A DNA stretch of 64,000 nucleotides from Desulfosporosinus fructosivorans (lineage in GTDB: Bacteria > Bacillota > Desulfitobacteriia > Desulfitobacteriales > Desulfitobacteriaceae): contig NZ_SPQQ01000002.1 in assembly GCF_004766045.1 (NCBI RefSeq), forward strand, positions 248,001 through 312,000. The letters run 5' to 3'. The position numbers were made by a program, and so were the translations under genes. The notes below the pieces were generated by a model. The model worked only from the letters and a program-made list of their open reading frames with translations. It searched no databases and was not told the DNA's origin. This document shows, in pieces, positions 9,331-17,605 of the stretch (position 1 is its first letter; each line of letters opens with the position of its first letter).

Positions 9331-9546
9331 TTGCTTATAAAACTTCGTACGTTAATATAAGCTTGATCTTCTAACTTGCAGATCTCTAAGCTTGTACTTA
9401 GGTCTCCCCCCAGTCCGATGAATTTCTTTATCAGCCGATTTCTGAGTTCCATCACAAACAACTCTAGATTGTATATCCTTACTATATAATAGTATCAATT
9501 TGTAAAATTCTAATGAATTAAATGTTATTTTATTGTTAAAATCTAA

Positions 9547-9585
9547 AAACCATTGCGATGACACATTATATCATCGCAATGGTTT
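9547..9585 (-). terminator. Terminator downstream of ribB
   Basis: A 15-base perfect stem (AAACCATTGCGATGA / TCATCGCAATGGTTT) with a 9-base loop. The minus strand continues into TTTTTAG. It sits about 35 bases past the ribB stop. Confidence 0.85.
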
Positions 9586-9619
9586 TGTCTGTTGTCACAT
9601 CTTTATCCGCGCACTTAAT

Positions 9620-10273
9620 TTAACTTACTCGCTCTTCTCTCGCTTTGCGATAGCTAATTAAATCATCGACTGTAACCACGGGCATATCGTTTTTCTCGGC
9701 AAAGGTTATAATTTCAGGCAAACGCGCCATAGTACCATCGGGATTTGTAAGTTCACACAGTACGCCATAGGGCTTTAGTCCAGCAAGTCGCATTAAATCG
9801 ACATTGGCTTCTGTATGTCCTGGACGTTCCAGCACCCCCAATGGCTTGGCCCTCAGGGGAAAAACATGCCCTGGCCGACGGAGATCGTCGGGACACGCAT
9901 GATCCGTAATCGCCGCTTTCACAGTTGCGACACGGTCGGCGGCTGACACACCTGTAGTAACACCGATTGCCGCTTCGATTGATACAGTAAACGGTGTCTG
10001 GTAACTACTCGTGTTGTTGACCACCATCATGGGCAACCCTAAGGCTAGTACCTTTTCTTCTGGAAGACACAAACAGACAATGCCACTACCTTCTCGAATT
10101 AGCATGGCCATTTGTTCATTCGTCAAAGTTTCGGCAGCAAAAAAAATATCTCCTTCGTTTTCCCTTTGTTCATCATCCGTAACCAACACTCCTTGGCCAT
10201 TACGCAACGCGCTAAGAGCATTTTCTACTCTCTCGACTGAGTTTCCGAATTGATTAAGAACAGTCTGATTCAT
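9620..10273 (-). CDS. ribB: 3,4-dihydroxy-2-butanone-4-phosphate synthase
   Basis: A 217-residue enzyme converting ribulose 5-phosphate to formate and 3,4-dihydroxy-2-butanone 4-phosphate, the four-carbon unit of riboflavin. Family markers are visible: [16 protein letters not shown] near the N-terminus (acidic metal/substrate loop), [13 protein letters not shown], and [10 protein letters not shown] with GHTEANVDL near 135-160. No GTP cyclohydrolase II domain follows, so this is a stand-alone RibB and not a RibBA fusion. The frame extends upstream to 10417, into the riboswitch, but ATG 10273 has AGGAGG seven bases before it and starts [10 protein letters not shown]. It is controlled by the FMN riboswitch upstream. 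Confidence 0.95.
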   Translation of the reverse strand: MNQTVLNQFGNSVERVENALSALRNGQGVLVTDDEQRENEGDIFFAAETLTNEQMAMLIREGSGIVCLCLPEEKVLALGLPMMVVNNTSSYQTPFTVSIEAAIGVTTGVSAADRVATVKAAITDHACPDDLRRPGHVFPLRAKPLGVLERPGHTEANVDLMRLAGLKPYGVLCELTNPDGTMARLPEIITFAEKNDMPVVTVDDLISYRKAREERVS

Positions 10274-10402
10274 TATAGTACGCCTCCTATGTGGTAGTTG
10301 ACTTACTTGAATCAGGGCAATGAGACAGACAGCCATATAAAAACAACTAAACATCCCCTCAACATTATTTGAGGTTAATTTGATATCGATTATACTGACC
10401 GC

Positions 10403-10547
10403 CTTATCCTCTTTCATCCGGACTATACCGTCGGCACTGGCCTTTCACCAGTTCTGCTGACCCCTTCAATGAAGAAGAGCGCTCGCGGGCTCCCTAGACT
10501 AACTAGGATACCGCCGGTGGGGCCTCTAACCCCGCCCTGAGAATAAG
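10403..10547 (-). ncRNA. FMN riboswitch (RFN element)
   Basis: The minus strand carries TTCTCAGGGCGGGGTTAGAG, ACCGGCGGTA, AGCCCGCGAGCG, GTCAGCAGA and GGCCAGTGCCGACGGTATAG in the conserved order, closed by P1 CTTATTCTC / GAGGATAAG. It lies about 130 bases before ribB. A CCTCAA/TTGAGG hairpin with a U-rich tail follows and could be the expression platform. Confidence 0.96.
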
Positions 10548-10559
10548 TCATTTACCTTT

Positions 10560-10587
10560 AGTATACCCCTATGCTAACATTTGTCTA
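10560..10587 (-). promoter_or_regulatory. Promoter for the FMN riboswitch-ribB transcript
   Basis: On the minus strand TAGACA, 16 bases, then TATACT, ending about 12 bases before the riboswitch P1. One mismatch each from the vegetative consensus boxes. Confidence 0.6.
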
Positions 10588-10676
10588 GCTTCTTTTTTCC
10601 AAATTTATCACCTAGTTATTGCTGGCGCAAATGATTTTTGCTCTAACACTCTGGCCTGTTCCTCCAATCATAACTG

Positions 10677-10710
10677 TTAAAGGGACTTCGCTGATAGCGA
10701 AGTCCCTTAA
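10677..10710 (-). terminator. Terminator downstream of the P-type ATPase
   Basis: The stem AAGGGACTTCGCT / AGCGAAGTCCCTT with a GAT loop lies about 40 bases beyond the ATPase stop. Flanking bases are A/T-rich on both sides (TTAATTT on plus, TTTAACAG on minus). Confidence 0.75.
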
Positions 10711-10751
10711 TTTAAGCGTCTCTACATTAATCTTTGGTAAGAAATCTAATC

Positions 10752-13430
10752 TTATACATCTTTCGAGAACATCCCACGAAAGGCTCTCGTCAGAAGTTTT
10801 AGCAATTCACCAAAGATCACAACACTAAATGTGAATCCGATAATCTTCATCCACAGATCAAATTCAAGAGGCACTGTTTTAAATACATCTCCACCGAATT
10901 GTGTGACTAAGATCTGAACGAGGAAGGTTAAAAACACGACCCCTACCATAACTTTATTTCTAAGGAGATTGGGGAAAATGCTCGCTACTCCAAATTCCCG
11001 ACTGTTAAAGGCGTTCCATAACTGGAACAAGACGAACGAAGTAAAGACAATGGTCGATTGTTGAGCATCGGTACCACCGAGCACCTCTGTTTCCATAAGC
11101 ATGAGCAAGGCAGTTACGATAAATAAACCATTGGTAAGGATTTTAAACAGCATGTCCTTGGTAACAATTGAAGCATTTCTCCTGATGGGTTGTTTTTCAA
11201 GCAAATGCTCACGTGGAGGTTCTAGACCCAAGGTTAAGGCTGGTGGTCCATCCATGATAATATTCACCCATAACAACTGTAGGGTCGTAAAGGGCATTTT
11301 AAACCCTAAGAGTTCGGCCGCGATAACCGTGACAAACGCGACCACATTGACGGTAAGCTGGAACTGAATGAACCGTTGGAAGTTTTCATAAATTCCTCGC
11401 CCCCACTTAATAGCTTGAACTATTGTGGAAAAAGAGTCGTCTAATAGTACGATATCCGCGGCTTCCTTGGACACTTCCGTACCCGCTATCCCCATAGCAA
11501 CTCCAACATCCGCAGCTTTTAAGGCAGGAGCGTCATTAATACCATCCCCCGTTACAACCACCGAGTTATTGTTTTCCTTCAAGAGTTTGACAACTCTCAT
11601 TTTAGCGGTAGGATTTGAGCGCGCAATGACCACAATTTTGTCGAGCTTACTCTTTAACTCTTGATCACTCATCTCATCGATATCCGTGACTTCCAGAACT
11701 AAAGAGTCCTTTTTAACGATTCCAAGTTGATTGGCGATGGCTCTTGCGGTATTAATATTATCGCCCGTTAATATTTTGACGGTTATGCCGGCTTGTCGAC
11801 AGTGATCAATAGCCTCTTTAACATCCGAACGAAGGGGATCTTCGATGCCTATAAAGCCTGTGTAGATAAGATCTTTTTCCACGTTATAGATATCTTCCCA
11901 TTGAGGCTCATCCGTGAAATCATTATAGGCGAAGCCTAATACTCGTCTGGCTTTATCCTGAAGTTGTTTGATACTCTCTTCAATGGCAGTTTTGTGTTCT
12001 TGGGTCATCGGGATAATCGTTCCATTATAGAGAATCCGATTACAAATGTTTAACACTTTTTCAGGGGAACCCTTGGTATAGAGTCTAAAGCCATTGTCTC
12101 TTTGATAGGCTGTCGACATCATTTTTCTTGCCGACGTGAAATTATAATCAGCTACAGGCTCACTGAACTCTTTGCGATAATGCAGATAGTTGATGTTATT
12201 CTTATCGGCACAGACAAGCAACGAGCATTCTGTGGGATTTCCCAGAAATTCGTACTTATCATCCTTTTTCGAAATATCGGCCGTAGAGTTTAAACAAAAA
12301 TTCTGAAGCATTACATCACAGGGTATTTTGTCGATCGGAACGTCTAAGCCATCACACCAAACATCCATCACGGTCATCCTGTTTTCAGTCAAAGTTCCTG
12401 TTTTATCAGAACAAATAACATTCACAGAGCCTATCGTTTCACAGGCAATCAGTTTCCGAACTAAGGCATTATTTTTAGCCATTTTTTGCATGTTAAAGGC
12501 CAGGGTAATGGCCACCATGGTTGGCAATCCCTCAGGTACTGCCGCCACGATCAGGGCTACGGAAGTAACAAAAGCATCCTTTATACCAGGCAGAGCTGCG
12601 CTGATATTATCCAGGACTAGGATTCCATGCCGGTACATAGTGAACAATTCGAAGAGGAAGATCGCTGCTGCCGCTATTGAACCGATAATGGAAATTCTTT
12701 TTCCAAGATCCGCTAATTTTTGTTGAAGCGGAGTTTGAGAAGTCTCTTCTGACTTGAGTTCGTTCGCAATTTTACCCATTTCAGTTTCGTCACCAATGTA
12801 AGTGACAATCCCAACAACCCTACCTTCAAGTACCATAGTCCCTGAATAGAGCATATTTTTTCGTTCTGCAAGAGGACAATTTTCTCTTTCAATTTTAGCG
12901 GAATTCTTAGAAGCCGCTTCAGGTTCACCTGTAAGCATCGATTCGTCGATTCCGAGACTCGAAGAATGCACGACCCTAGCGTCTGCAGGAACTTTATCTC
13001 CCGTTTCCAGATGAATTATATCCCCTATGGTAAGATCGCTCTGAGCTATATAGGCTATTTTACCATCTCGTACTGCCTTCACATGAACATCTTCACTTAG
13101 CTTCGATAGGGCTTCAAAGGCTTTATCCGATTTACCCTCTTGAATGATGGCAATCGAAGTAGCAATTAAGACAGCAACAAAGATTCCTATTCCATCTGCT
13201 ATATGGCCCATTGCCAGGGAAATCAATCCTGAAATTAAGAGAATGACGATCAACGGTTCTTTCAGACTATCAAATATCTTTTCAAAGATATTCCCCTTCT
13301 CTTTGGGGGTAAATATATTTTTTCCATAACGTAAAATTCTCGCTTCAACTTCAGCGGTTGATAATCCCAGTTCTTCATTACTCTTTAATTCATCAATAAC
13401 CACTTGGGCTTCTTTTTGGTAAAAATCCAC
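10752..13430 (-). CDS. P-type divalent cation ATPase (Ca2+/Mn2+ type, P2A-like)
   Basis: An 892-residue membrane pump. It has the N-terminal cation-ATPase segment, the actuator TGEPEAASKN, transmembrane motif AAVPEGLPTMVAITLAF (P2A PEGLP), phosphorylation site SDKTGTLTENRMT, the nucleotide domain with KGSPEKVL, and hinge VVTGDGINDAPALKAADVGV. About ten membrane helices are expected. The family exports Ca2+ or Mn2+ from the cytoplasm. The yybP-ykoY aptamer in its leader points to Mn2+ as the physiological signal and probable substrate; that is inference. The start is GTG at 13430 with AAGGAGG ten bases upstream. Monocistronic, with its own terminator. Confidence 0.92.
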   Translation of the reverse strand: MDFYQKEAQVVIDELKSNEELGLSTAEVEARILRYGKNIFTPKEKGNIFEKIFDSLKEPLIVILLISGLISLAMGHIADGIGIFVAVLIATSIAIIQEGKSDKAFEALSKLSEDVHVKAVRDGKIAYIAQSDLTIGDIIHLETGDKVPADARVVHSSSLGIDESMLTGEPEAASKNSAKIERENCPLAERKNMLYSGTMVLEGRVVGIVTYIGDETEMGKIANELKSEETSQTPLQQKLADLGKRISIIGSIAAAAIFLFELFTMYRHGILVLDNISAALPGIKDAFVTSVALIVAAVPEGLPTMVAITLAFNMQKMAKNNALVRKLIACETIGSVNVICSDKTGTLTENRMTVMDVWCDGLDVPIDKIPCDVMLQNFCLNSTADISKKDDKYEFLGNPTECSLLVCADKNNINYLHYRKEFSEPVADYNFTSARKMMSTAYQRDNGFRLYTKGSPEKVLNICNRILYNGTIIPMTQEHKTAIEESIKQLQDKARRVLGFAYNDFTDEPQWEDIYNVEKDLIYTGFIGIEDPLRSDVKEAIDHCRQAGITVKILTGDNINTARAIANQLGIVKKDSLVLEVTDIDEMSDQELKSKLDKIVVIARSNPTAKMRVVKLLKENNNSVVVTGDGINDAPALKAADVGVAMGIAGTEVSKEAADIVLLDDSFSTIVQAIKWGRGIYENFQRFIQFQLTVNVVAFVTVIAAELLGFKMPFTTLQLLWVNIIMDGPPALTLGLEPPREHLLEKQPIRRNASIVTKDMLFKILTNGLFIVTALLMLMETEVLGGTDAQQSTIVFTSFVLFQLWNAFNSREFGVASIFPNLLRNKVMVGVVFLTFLVQILVTQFGGDVFKTVPLEFDLWMKIIGFTFSVVIFGELLKLLTRAFRGMFSKDV

Positions 13431-13528
13431 GGTTAGTTTTCCTCCTTATATTTTTCTGTTTGATAGTTTCTCAGCTTGGCATTAGCTAAGTTTCTTTATA
13501 TAAGCTTTAACAACCACTCCTTACTTAT

Positions 13529-13628
13529 ACGCTGGCCATTTACTCGAACAAGAATGTTCGAGATTAGAACGCTGGCCATTAAAGGCCGAGCGTCCTTAAG
13601 CCATAATAGCGAGTGGGAACGCTGGCGA
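13529..13628. repeat. Three GCTGGC repeats and a small hairpin in the ATPase leader
   Basis: ACGCTGGCCATT occurs at 13529 and 13570, and a shorter AACGCTGGC at 13618. Between the first two lies the 8-base hairpin CTCGAACA-AGAA-TGTTCGAG (13543-13562). This is in the untranslated leader between the Mn2+ switch terminator and the ATPase start. Its purpose is unclear. Confidence 0.45.
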
Positions 13629-13636
13629 GAAAGTAA

Positions 13637-13683
13637 ACAAAAAAGACTTTTGACACGACCTAAATAGGCCATGTCAAAAGTCT
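13637..13683 (-). terminator. Mn2+ riboswitch expression-platform terminator
   Basis: On the minus strand GACTTTTGACA and TGTCAAAAGTC form an 11-base stem followed by TTTTTT. The 5' arm overlaps the 3' strand of aptamer P1, so aptamer closure and terminator formation exclude each other. Confidence 0.88.
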
Positions 13684-13764
13684 CGTTACCTTCAAGGTTT
13701 ACAAAGTCAGGTAGGCTTCCCTACCGGGTATGTTGCCTTTGTAATTCAACTACTCCCTCTTAAC
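13673..13764 (-). ncRNA. yybP-ykoY (Mn2+-sensing) riboswitch
   Basis: On the minus strand: GAGGGAGTAG, then ACAAAGGCAACATACCCGG, a GTAGG/CCTAC arm, CTTTGT pairing back to ACAAAG, a CCTTGAAGG arm, and AACGAGACTTTTGA closing P1. Order and loop sequences match the yybP-ykoY family, though the short P2 arm seen in some members is absent. This class senses Mn2+ and usually switches genes on by preventing termination. It precedes a P-type ATPase, a recurrent target of the class. Confidence 0.82.
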
Positions 13765-13770
13765 AACGTT

Positions 13771-13799
13771 AGTGTACAACAATAATGGCAACTTGTCAA
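13771..13799 (-). promoter_or_regulatory. Promoter of the Mn2+ riboswitch-ATPase transcript
   Basis: Minus strand TTGACA, 17 bases, TACACT. A consensus -35 with standard spacing, ending about 7 bases before the aptamer. Confidence 0.75.
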
Positions 13800-14043
13800 A
13801 TTTTAGTTTAACCGCGAAAATTGAGGCTATTATCAGCGCTAATAAAAAAGCGAAGACAACTATTCCTCACTAAAGATAGAAAGAACACTCATAATGCTTA
13901 CGGATTGCTACTATCACTGTATATTGTTATATTCTTTAAACTTACAATTGCGAGCACTTCTTTTGGGCACCGTTAATTAGTTCCATGGAATATTACCGCA
14001 ATTAATAGGCAAACTGTTAAAAACAAAAGATGGGGTAAAGATA

Positions 14044-14970
14044 ATGAAAAATAAAAAAACGGGAAATAAAAAGGTCATTATATGGTCAGTCATAGGACTA
14101 TTGGCTGTGGCATCAGGTATTACACTATATGCTATGCCCCAAAAAACAAGCTATACCGAAGTTAAAACTACGACTGGCAACTTGGCGACGAATTACAGCT
14201 TTTCAGGCAGCATCGAAGCAAAAAACCGGCAGACAGTTTTTGCGGATAAGACTATGCAAATCAAAACAATTAAGGTTCAGGAGGGAGAACAAGTTTCAAC
14301 TGATACTGTTTTAATGACGACAATAATAGGCGGAGAAATGAAGTCAAAGATAGCCGGAGAAGTATCAAGTATTTATGTGGATGAAAATGCACAGATCATG
14401 CCTGGTGCAAAGCTGCTTGATATTGTTGATTATTCCGACCTACAACTGAAAGTACAAGTTGATGAATACGACCTCTCAGCCGTCTCCAACGGCAAAGACG
14501 CAACTGTTACCATCCATTCAATTAAAGAGGATGTTAATGGAAAGATTACTACTGTATCTAAAGAGGGAGAATATGCTAACGGCGTCACGACTTTTACAGC
14601 TACCATATCTCTCGCCAATGATAGCAATCTGCGCGTTGGTATGTCGGCAGAGGCTAAGGTTTTAAATCAAAGTGTTACTAATGTAGTCCTTCTACCGATG
14701 ACTGCAATACAGTTTGACGCAAACAACAGCCCTTACGTATTGATAAAAGATAGCAACAATGCGCCAAGAACTGTCGCAATAACCCTTGGTCTTAATGATG
14801 GTGTGCACGCAGAGATTAAAAGCGGTGTAACTGCCAATGACACAGTATTAGTTCCGCCGATCGTAACACCCACTGGTTTTGGTCCAGGTTCACAAATGCG
14901 GCAAAGCACACCCGAAACACAAACCGAAACTCCTCAAGAAGGCTCTGGAGGTGCCAGAGTCAATGAGTGA
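14044..14970 (+). CDS. Efflux adaptor protein, HlyD/MacA family
   Basis: A 308-residue membrane-fusion-type protein. One N-terminal membrane anchor (about residues 10-30, VIIWSVIGLLAVASGITLYA) precedes a lipoyl-like region (KTIKVQEGEQVSTDTVLM, then SSIYVDENAQIMPGAKLLD) and beta-barrel segments up to about 285, ending in a Gln/Glu/Thr/Pro-rich tail. There is no long coiled coil, as is common in Gram-positive partners of MacB-type transporters. It heads an operon: the next gene overlaps its 3' end by 8 bases. Likely function is export of peptides, lipids or drugs with the two genes downstream. Start ATG 14044 after GGGGTAAAGATA. Confidence 0.88.
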   Translation: MKNKKTGNKKVIIWSVIGLLAVASGITLYAMPQKTSYTEVKTTTGNLATNYSFSGSIEAKNRQTVFADKTMQIKTIKVQEGEQVSTDTVLMTTIIGGEMKSKIAGEVSSIYVDENAQIMPGAKLLDIVDYSDLQLKVQVDEYDLSAVSNGKDATVTIHSIKEDVNGKITTVSKEGEYANGVTTFTATISLANDSNLRVGMSAEAKVLNQSVTNVVLLPMTAIQFDANNSPYVLIKDSNNAPRTVAITLGLNDGVHAEIKSGVTANDTVLVPPIVTPTGFGPGSQMRQSTPETQTETPQEGSGGARVNE

Positions 14971-15646
14971 AATCTTAACTATGCAGGATATTGTCAAATG
15001 CTATTATTTAGATGCTGAAGAACTGGTAGTGCTAAATAATGTCAATCTAAAAATTAACGAGGGAGAGTTTGTCTCAATTTTAGGACCCTCTGGTTCTGGC
15101 AAATCTACTCTTATGAACATTATTGGCTGTCTTGATGTACCTACAAGCGGAAAATATATTCTGGCAAATAATAACGTTGAAGATTTGAACGAAAAAGAAT
15201 TAGCACGAATACGCAATCGAGAAATCGGCTTCGTTTTTCAGAGTTTTCAACTCCTGCTAAGATTGACCGCCCTCAAAAATGTAGAACTGCCGATGATTTA
15301 TGCCGGAGTATCGCCAGCAGAACGTCATAAAAGAGCTGTTGCCATCCTTGAACGCGTGGGTCTCGCCGAAAAATTGAACAACTATCCAAACCAACTTTCA
15401 GGCGGACAACAGCAGCGAGTCGCAATTGCTCGGTCTGTTGTGACTGAACCGACAATCCTGCTCGCAGATGAACCGACAGGTGCACTTGACCAAAAGACCG
15501 GACAACAGATTATGCAACTCTTCAAAGAGCTTAACGCTGAAGGGAGAACAATTATTATGATTACTCATGACACAAATATTGCAAAACATTCAAAAAGAAT
15601 TTTGAACATCCTTGACGGACGTTTAAGCGAGGGAGCTGTAAACTAA
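14963..15646 (+). CDS. ABC transporter ATP-binding protein, MacB/LolD type
   Basis: A 227-residue nucleotide-binding subunit. Walker [13 protein letters not shown], the Q-loop in [14 protein letters not shown], signature [14 protein letters not shown], Walker [13 protein letters not shown] and the switch His in IMITHD are all intact. This is the LolD/MacB pattern of mechanotransmission exporters. ATG 14963 is chosen because GGAGGT lies upstream and the protein then starts at the family position ([13 protein letters not shown]); the frame is open earlier, inside the adaptor gene. It overlaps the adaptor stop by 8 bases and shares one base with the permease start, implying translational coupling. 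Confidence 0.94.
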   Translation: MSEILTMQDIVKCYYLDAEELVVLNNVNLKINEGEFVSILGPSGSGKSTLMNIIGCLDVPTSGKYILANNNVEDLNEKELARIRNREIGFVFQSFQLLLRLTALKNVELPMIYAGVSPAERHKRAVAILERVGLAEKLNNYPNQLSGGQQQRVAIARSVVTEPTILLADEPTGALDQKTGQQIMQLFKELNAEGRTIIMITHDTNIAKHSKRILNILDGRLSEGAVN

Positions 15647-16818
15647 TGCTTAAAGAAAGTATGAAAATGGCTTGGAGTAATATTAGTCATAATAAAATGC
15701 GTTCATTTTTAACGGTTCTAGGTGTGTTAATAGGGGTAGCCTCAATCATTGCACTTATTACTATCGTACAGGGCGCAACAGGAAGCATTACAAGCCAGAT
15801 ATCGTCGCTTGGTGCCGATAAAATTACCGTTCAGGCATTGGGCACGCGGTTAAAGCAAGGGCTTAGTGAAAAAGATATGGTCCAGCTATCACAGGTTAAT
15901 AATGTCAGTGGAGTTTCACCAACAGTATCGGGTAAAACCTCACTTGTTTATAACAATAAGGTCAAAACAGACGTTTCTGTACAAGGTAAAAACGATGTTT
16001 ATTTCCTAAGAGAAAAAGACATTTTAGCCAGAGGCAGAGGGGTCAATAGTCTTGATGTTAGCAATAAAAATCAAATTGCGGTAATAGGTAGCGATCTTGC
16101 AAAAGAGCTGTTCTTCGGGGTAGATCCCATTAATCAACACCTGCTGATTAATGGCAATACAGTTACGGTGGTAGGTGTGTTAAAGACGACGAGCGGTTCA
16201 ATAATGGGGTCGACAAACAATACTGTAATGATGCCCTATACTTCGGCTATGAAAACCCTTGGAGTCAGGAACATTACCAACCTTGATGTATATATGAGTG
16301 ATGCCACTAAGTCAGAGAGCATTACCAATGATCTGACCACTATCTTGAATTCCGCCTTTAACTACCGTGAAAACTCATTCAGTGTGCTTAATATGCAAAA
16401 TATGATCGATGTTATCGGTAATATAACCGGTATGCTCACGCTCTTATTGGCTGGAATCGCCTCAATTTCCTTGCTTGTAGGTGGTATTGGAATTATGAAT
16501 ATGATGCTAGTATCCGTTACAGAACGCACCACAGAAATAGGACTCAGGAAGGCATTAGGCGCAGAGCCTGCCCAAATTCAATTGCAGTTTTTAATTGAAT
16601 CCATATTTATTTCCCTATTTGGTGGCATATTGGGATTGATCATAGGGATATTGATCGCCTTAGTTGCGGCTATTGCAATGAAATTTACGTTTACAATAAC
16701 AGCTTGGACAATTATCCTAGCCGTTGGATTTTCGGCAGCGGTAGGGATTATATTTGGCTTTGCTCCTGCAAGAAAAGCCAGCAGATTAAATCCTATCGAT
16801 GCACTCAGACACGTTTAG
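15646..16818 (+). CDS. ABC transporter permease, MacB/FtsX family
   Basis: A 390-residue permease. Membrane helix 1 (about residues 20-45, MRSFLTVLGVLIGVASIIAL) is followed by a large extracytoplasmic MacB-PCD-like domain (about 50-260) and three C-terminal helices (FtsX domain, about 270-385) with GGIGIMNMMLVSVTERTTEI and GLRKALGA. It pairs with the ATPase upstream: ATG 15646 overlaps the TAA of that gene. The substrate is unknown; adaptor, ATPase and permease together resemble Gram-positive MacAB-like resistance or peptide exporters. Confidence 0.93.
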   Translation: MLKESMKMAWSNISHNKMRSFLTVLGVLIGVASIIALITIVQGATGSITSQISSLGADKITVQALGTRLKQGLSEKDMVQLSQVNNVSGVSPTVSGKTSLVYNNKVKTDVSVQGKNDVYFLREKDILARGRGVNSLDVSNKNQIAVIGSDLAKELFFGVDPINQHLLINGNTVTVVGVLKTTSGSIMGSTNNTVMMPYTSAMKTLGVRNITNLDVYMSDATKSESITNDLTTILNSAFNYRENSFSVLNMQNMIDVIGNITGMLTLLLAGIASISLLVGGIGIMNMMLVSVTERTTEIGLRKALGAEPAQIQLQFLIESIFISLFGGILGLIIGILIALVAAIAMKFTFTITAWTIILAVGFSAAVGIIFGFAPARKASRLNPIDALRHV

Positions 16819-16824
16819 ATAATT

Positions 16825-16866
16825 AGAAGACCCATTCCAACCGTTTTGATTGGAATGGGTCTTCTC
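16825..16866. terminator. Bidirectional terminator
   Basis: A 16-base stem (AGAAGACCCATTCCAA / TTGGAATGGGTCTTCT) with a 9-base loop between the convergent ABC operon and rubrerythrin. Confidence 0.9.
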
Positions 16867-16879
16867 TTGAATTTACGAC

Positions 16880-17425
16880 TTATTTGAAGTAACGATCAAG
16901 TAACCCTTTAAAGGCAGCCCCGTGCCTTGCTTCATCCTTACACATCTCATGAACTGTATCATGGATCGCATCGTAGTTTAACTGCTTAGCTTTTGTAGCA
17001 ATATCTTTTTTACCTTGGCAGGCGCCATATTCAGCCTCAACTCTTAGCTCTAAGTTCTTTTTGGTATCAGCGCAGACCACTTCGCCCAGTAACTCAGCAA
17101 ATTTAGCAGCATGATCCGCCTCTTCATAAGCTATCCGCTTGTATGCTTCTGCAACCTCGGGAAACCCTTCTCGATCCGCTTGTCGGCTCATTGCTAGATA
17201 CATACCGACCTCTGTGCATTCACCCATGAAATTATCTCTTAAGCCTTGAAGTATTTCAGCGTCAACACCTTCGGCAACCCCGATTTTGTGTTCATCTGCC
17301 CACTGCATTATACCATCCTTTTTCTCAGCGAATTTCTCCTTGGCAGCTTTACACTGTGGACACTGGTCCGGCGCTTCATTTCCCTCAAAAGCATACCCAC
17401 ACACTGAACAAATAAATTTTTTCAT
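16880..17425 (-). CDS. Reverse-type rubrerythrin (NADH peroxidase-like)
   Basis: A 181-residue oxidative-stress protein. The rubredoxin-like Cys4 iron site is N-terminal ([10 protein letters not shown], then CPQC near 20-25), the reverse of classical rubrerythrin, and is followed by a ferritin-like diiron domain with Glu/His ligands ([39 protein letters not shown]). In clostridia such proteins reduce hydrogen peroxide in the cytoplasm and are PerR-repressed. Here a perfect PerR-type palindrome covers the promoter. Start ATG 17425 after GAGGAGGAG. Single gene. Confidence 0.93.
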   Translation of the reverse strand: MKKFICSVCGYAFEGNEAPDQCPQCKAAKEKFAEKKDGIMQWADEHKIGVAEGVDAEILQGLRDNFMGECTEVGMYLAMSRQADREGFPEVAEAYKRIAYEEADHAAKFAELLGEVVCADTKKNLELRVEAEYGACQGKKDIATKAKQLNYDAIHDTVHEMCKDEARHGAAFKGLLDRYFK

Positions 17426-17467
17426 TTAAATAACTCCTCCTCAAAATTTGTAACTTCCGATGTATCT

Positions 17468-17496
17468 ATATTATAATAATTATAAACAAAAGTCAA
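17468..17496 (-). promoter_or_regulatory. Rubrerythrin promoter with embedded PerR box
   Basis: Minus-strand TTGACT, 17 bases, TAATAT. Inside lies the palindrome TTATAATTATTATAA (17471-17485), which fits the PerR operator consensus and overlaps the -10 box. Repression by a metal-loaded peroxide sensor is expected; no perR gene is in the window. Confidence 0.85.
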
Positions 17497-17567
17497 TTAC
17501 TAAAATGAAATTCTTATAAATTTATTTTTGCATAACCAACTGCCGCCCATTTCCTGTCAAAAGGAAA

Positions 17568-17598
17568 GCGCCCCTTTGTTTGCCATCAAAGTAAGCGC
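17568..17598 (-). terminator. Terminator downstream of the DAHP synthase gene
   Basis: An imperfect stem (GCGC..CTTTG / CAAAG..GCGC) followed on the minus strand by TTTCCTTTTG. Confidence 0.55.
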
Positions 17599-17605
17599 CT
17601 ATTGT

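Noticed and set aside
9352..9564. 70-codon minus-strand frame upstream of the c-di-GMP riboswitch
   Set aside because: It starts inside the ribB terminator, lacks a binding site and runs into the riboswitch leader.
9620..10417. Longer ribB with 48 extra residues
   Set aside because: The extension covers the riboswitch leader, and a strong ribosome binding site precedes ATG 10273.
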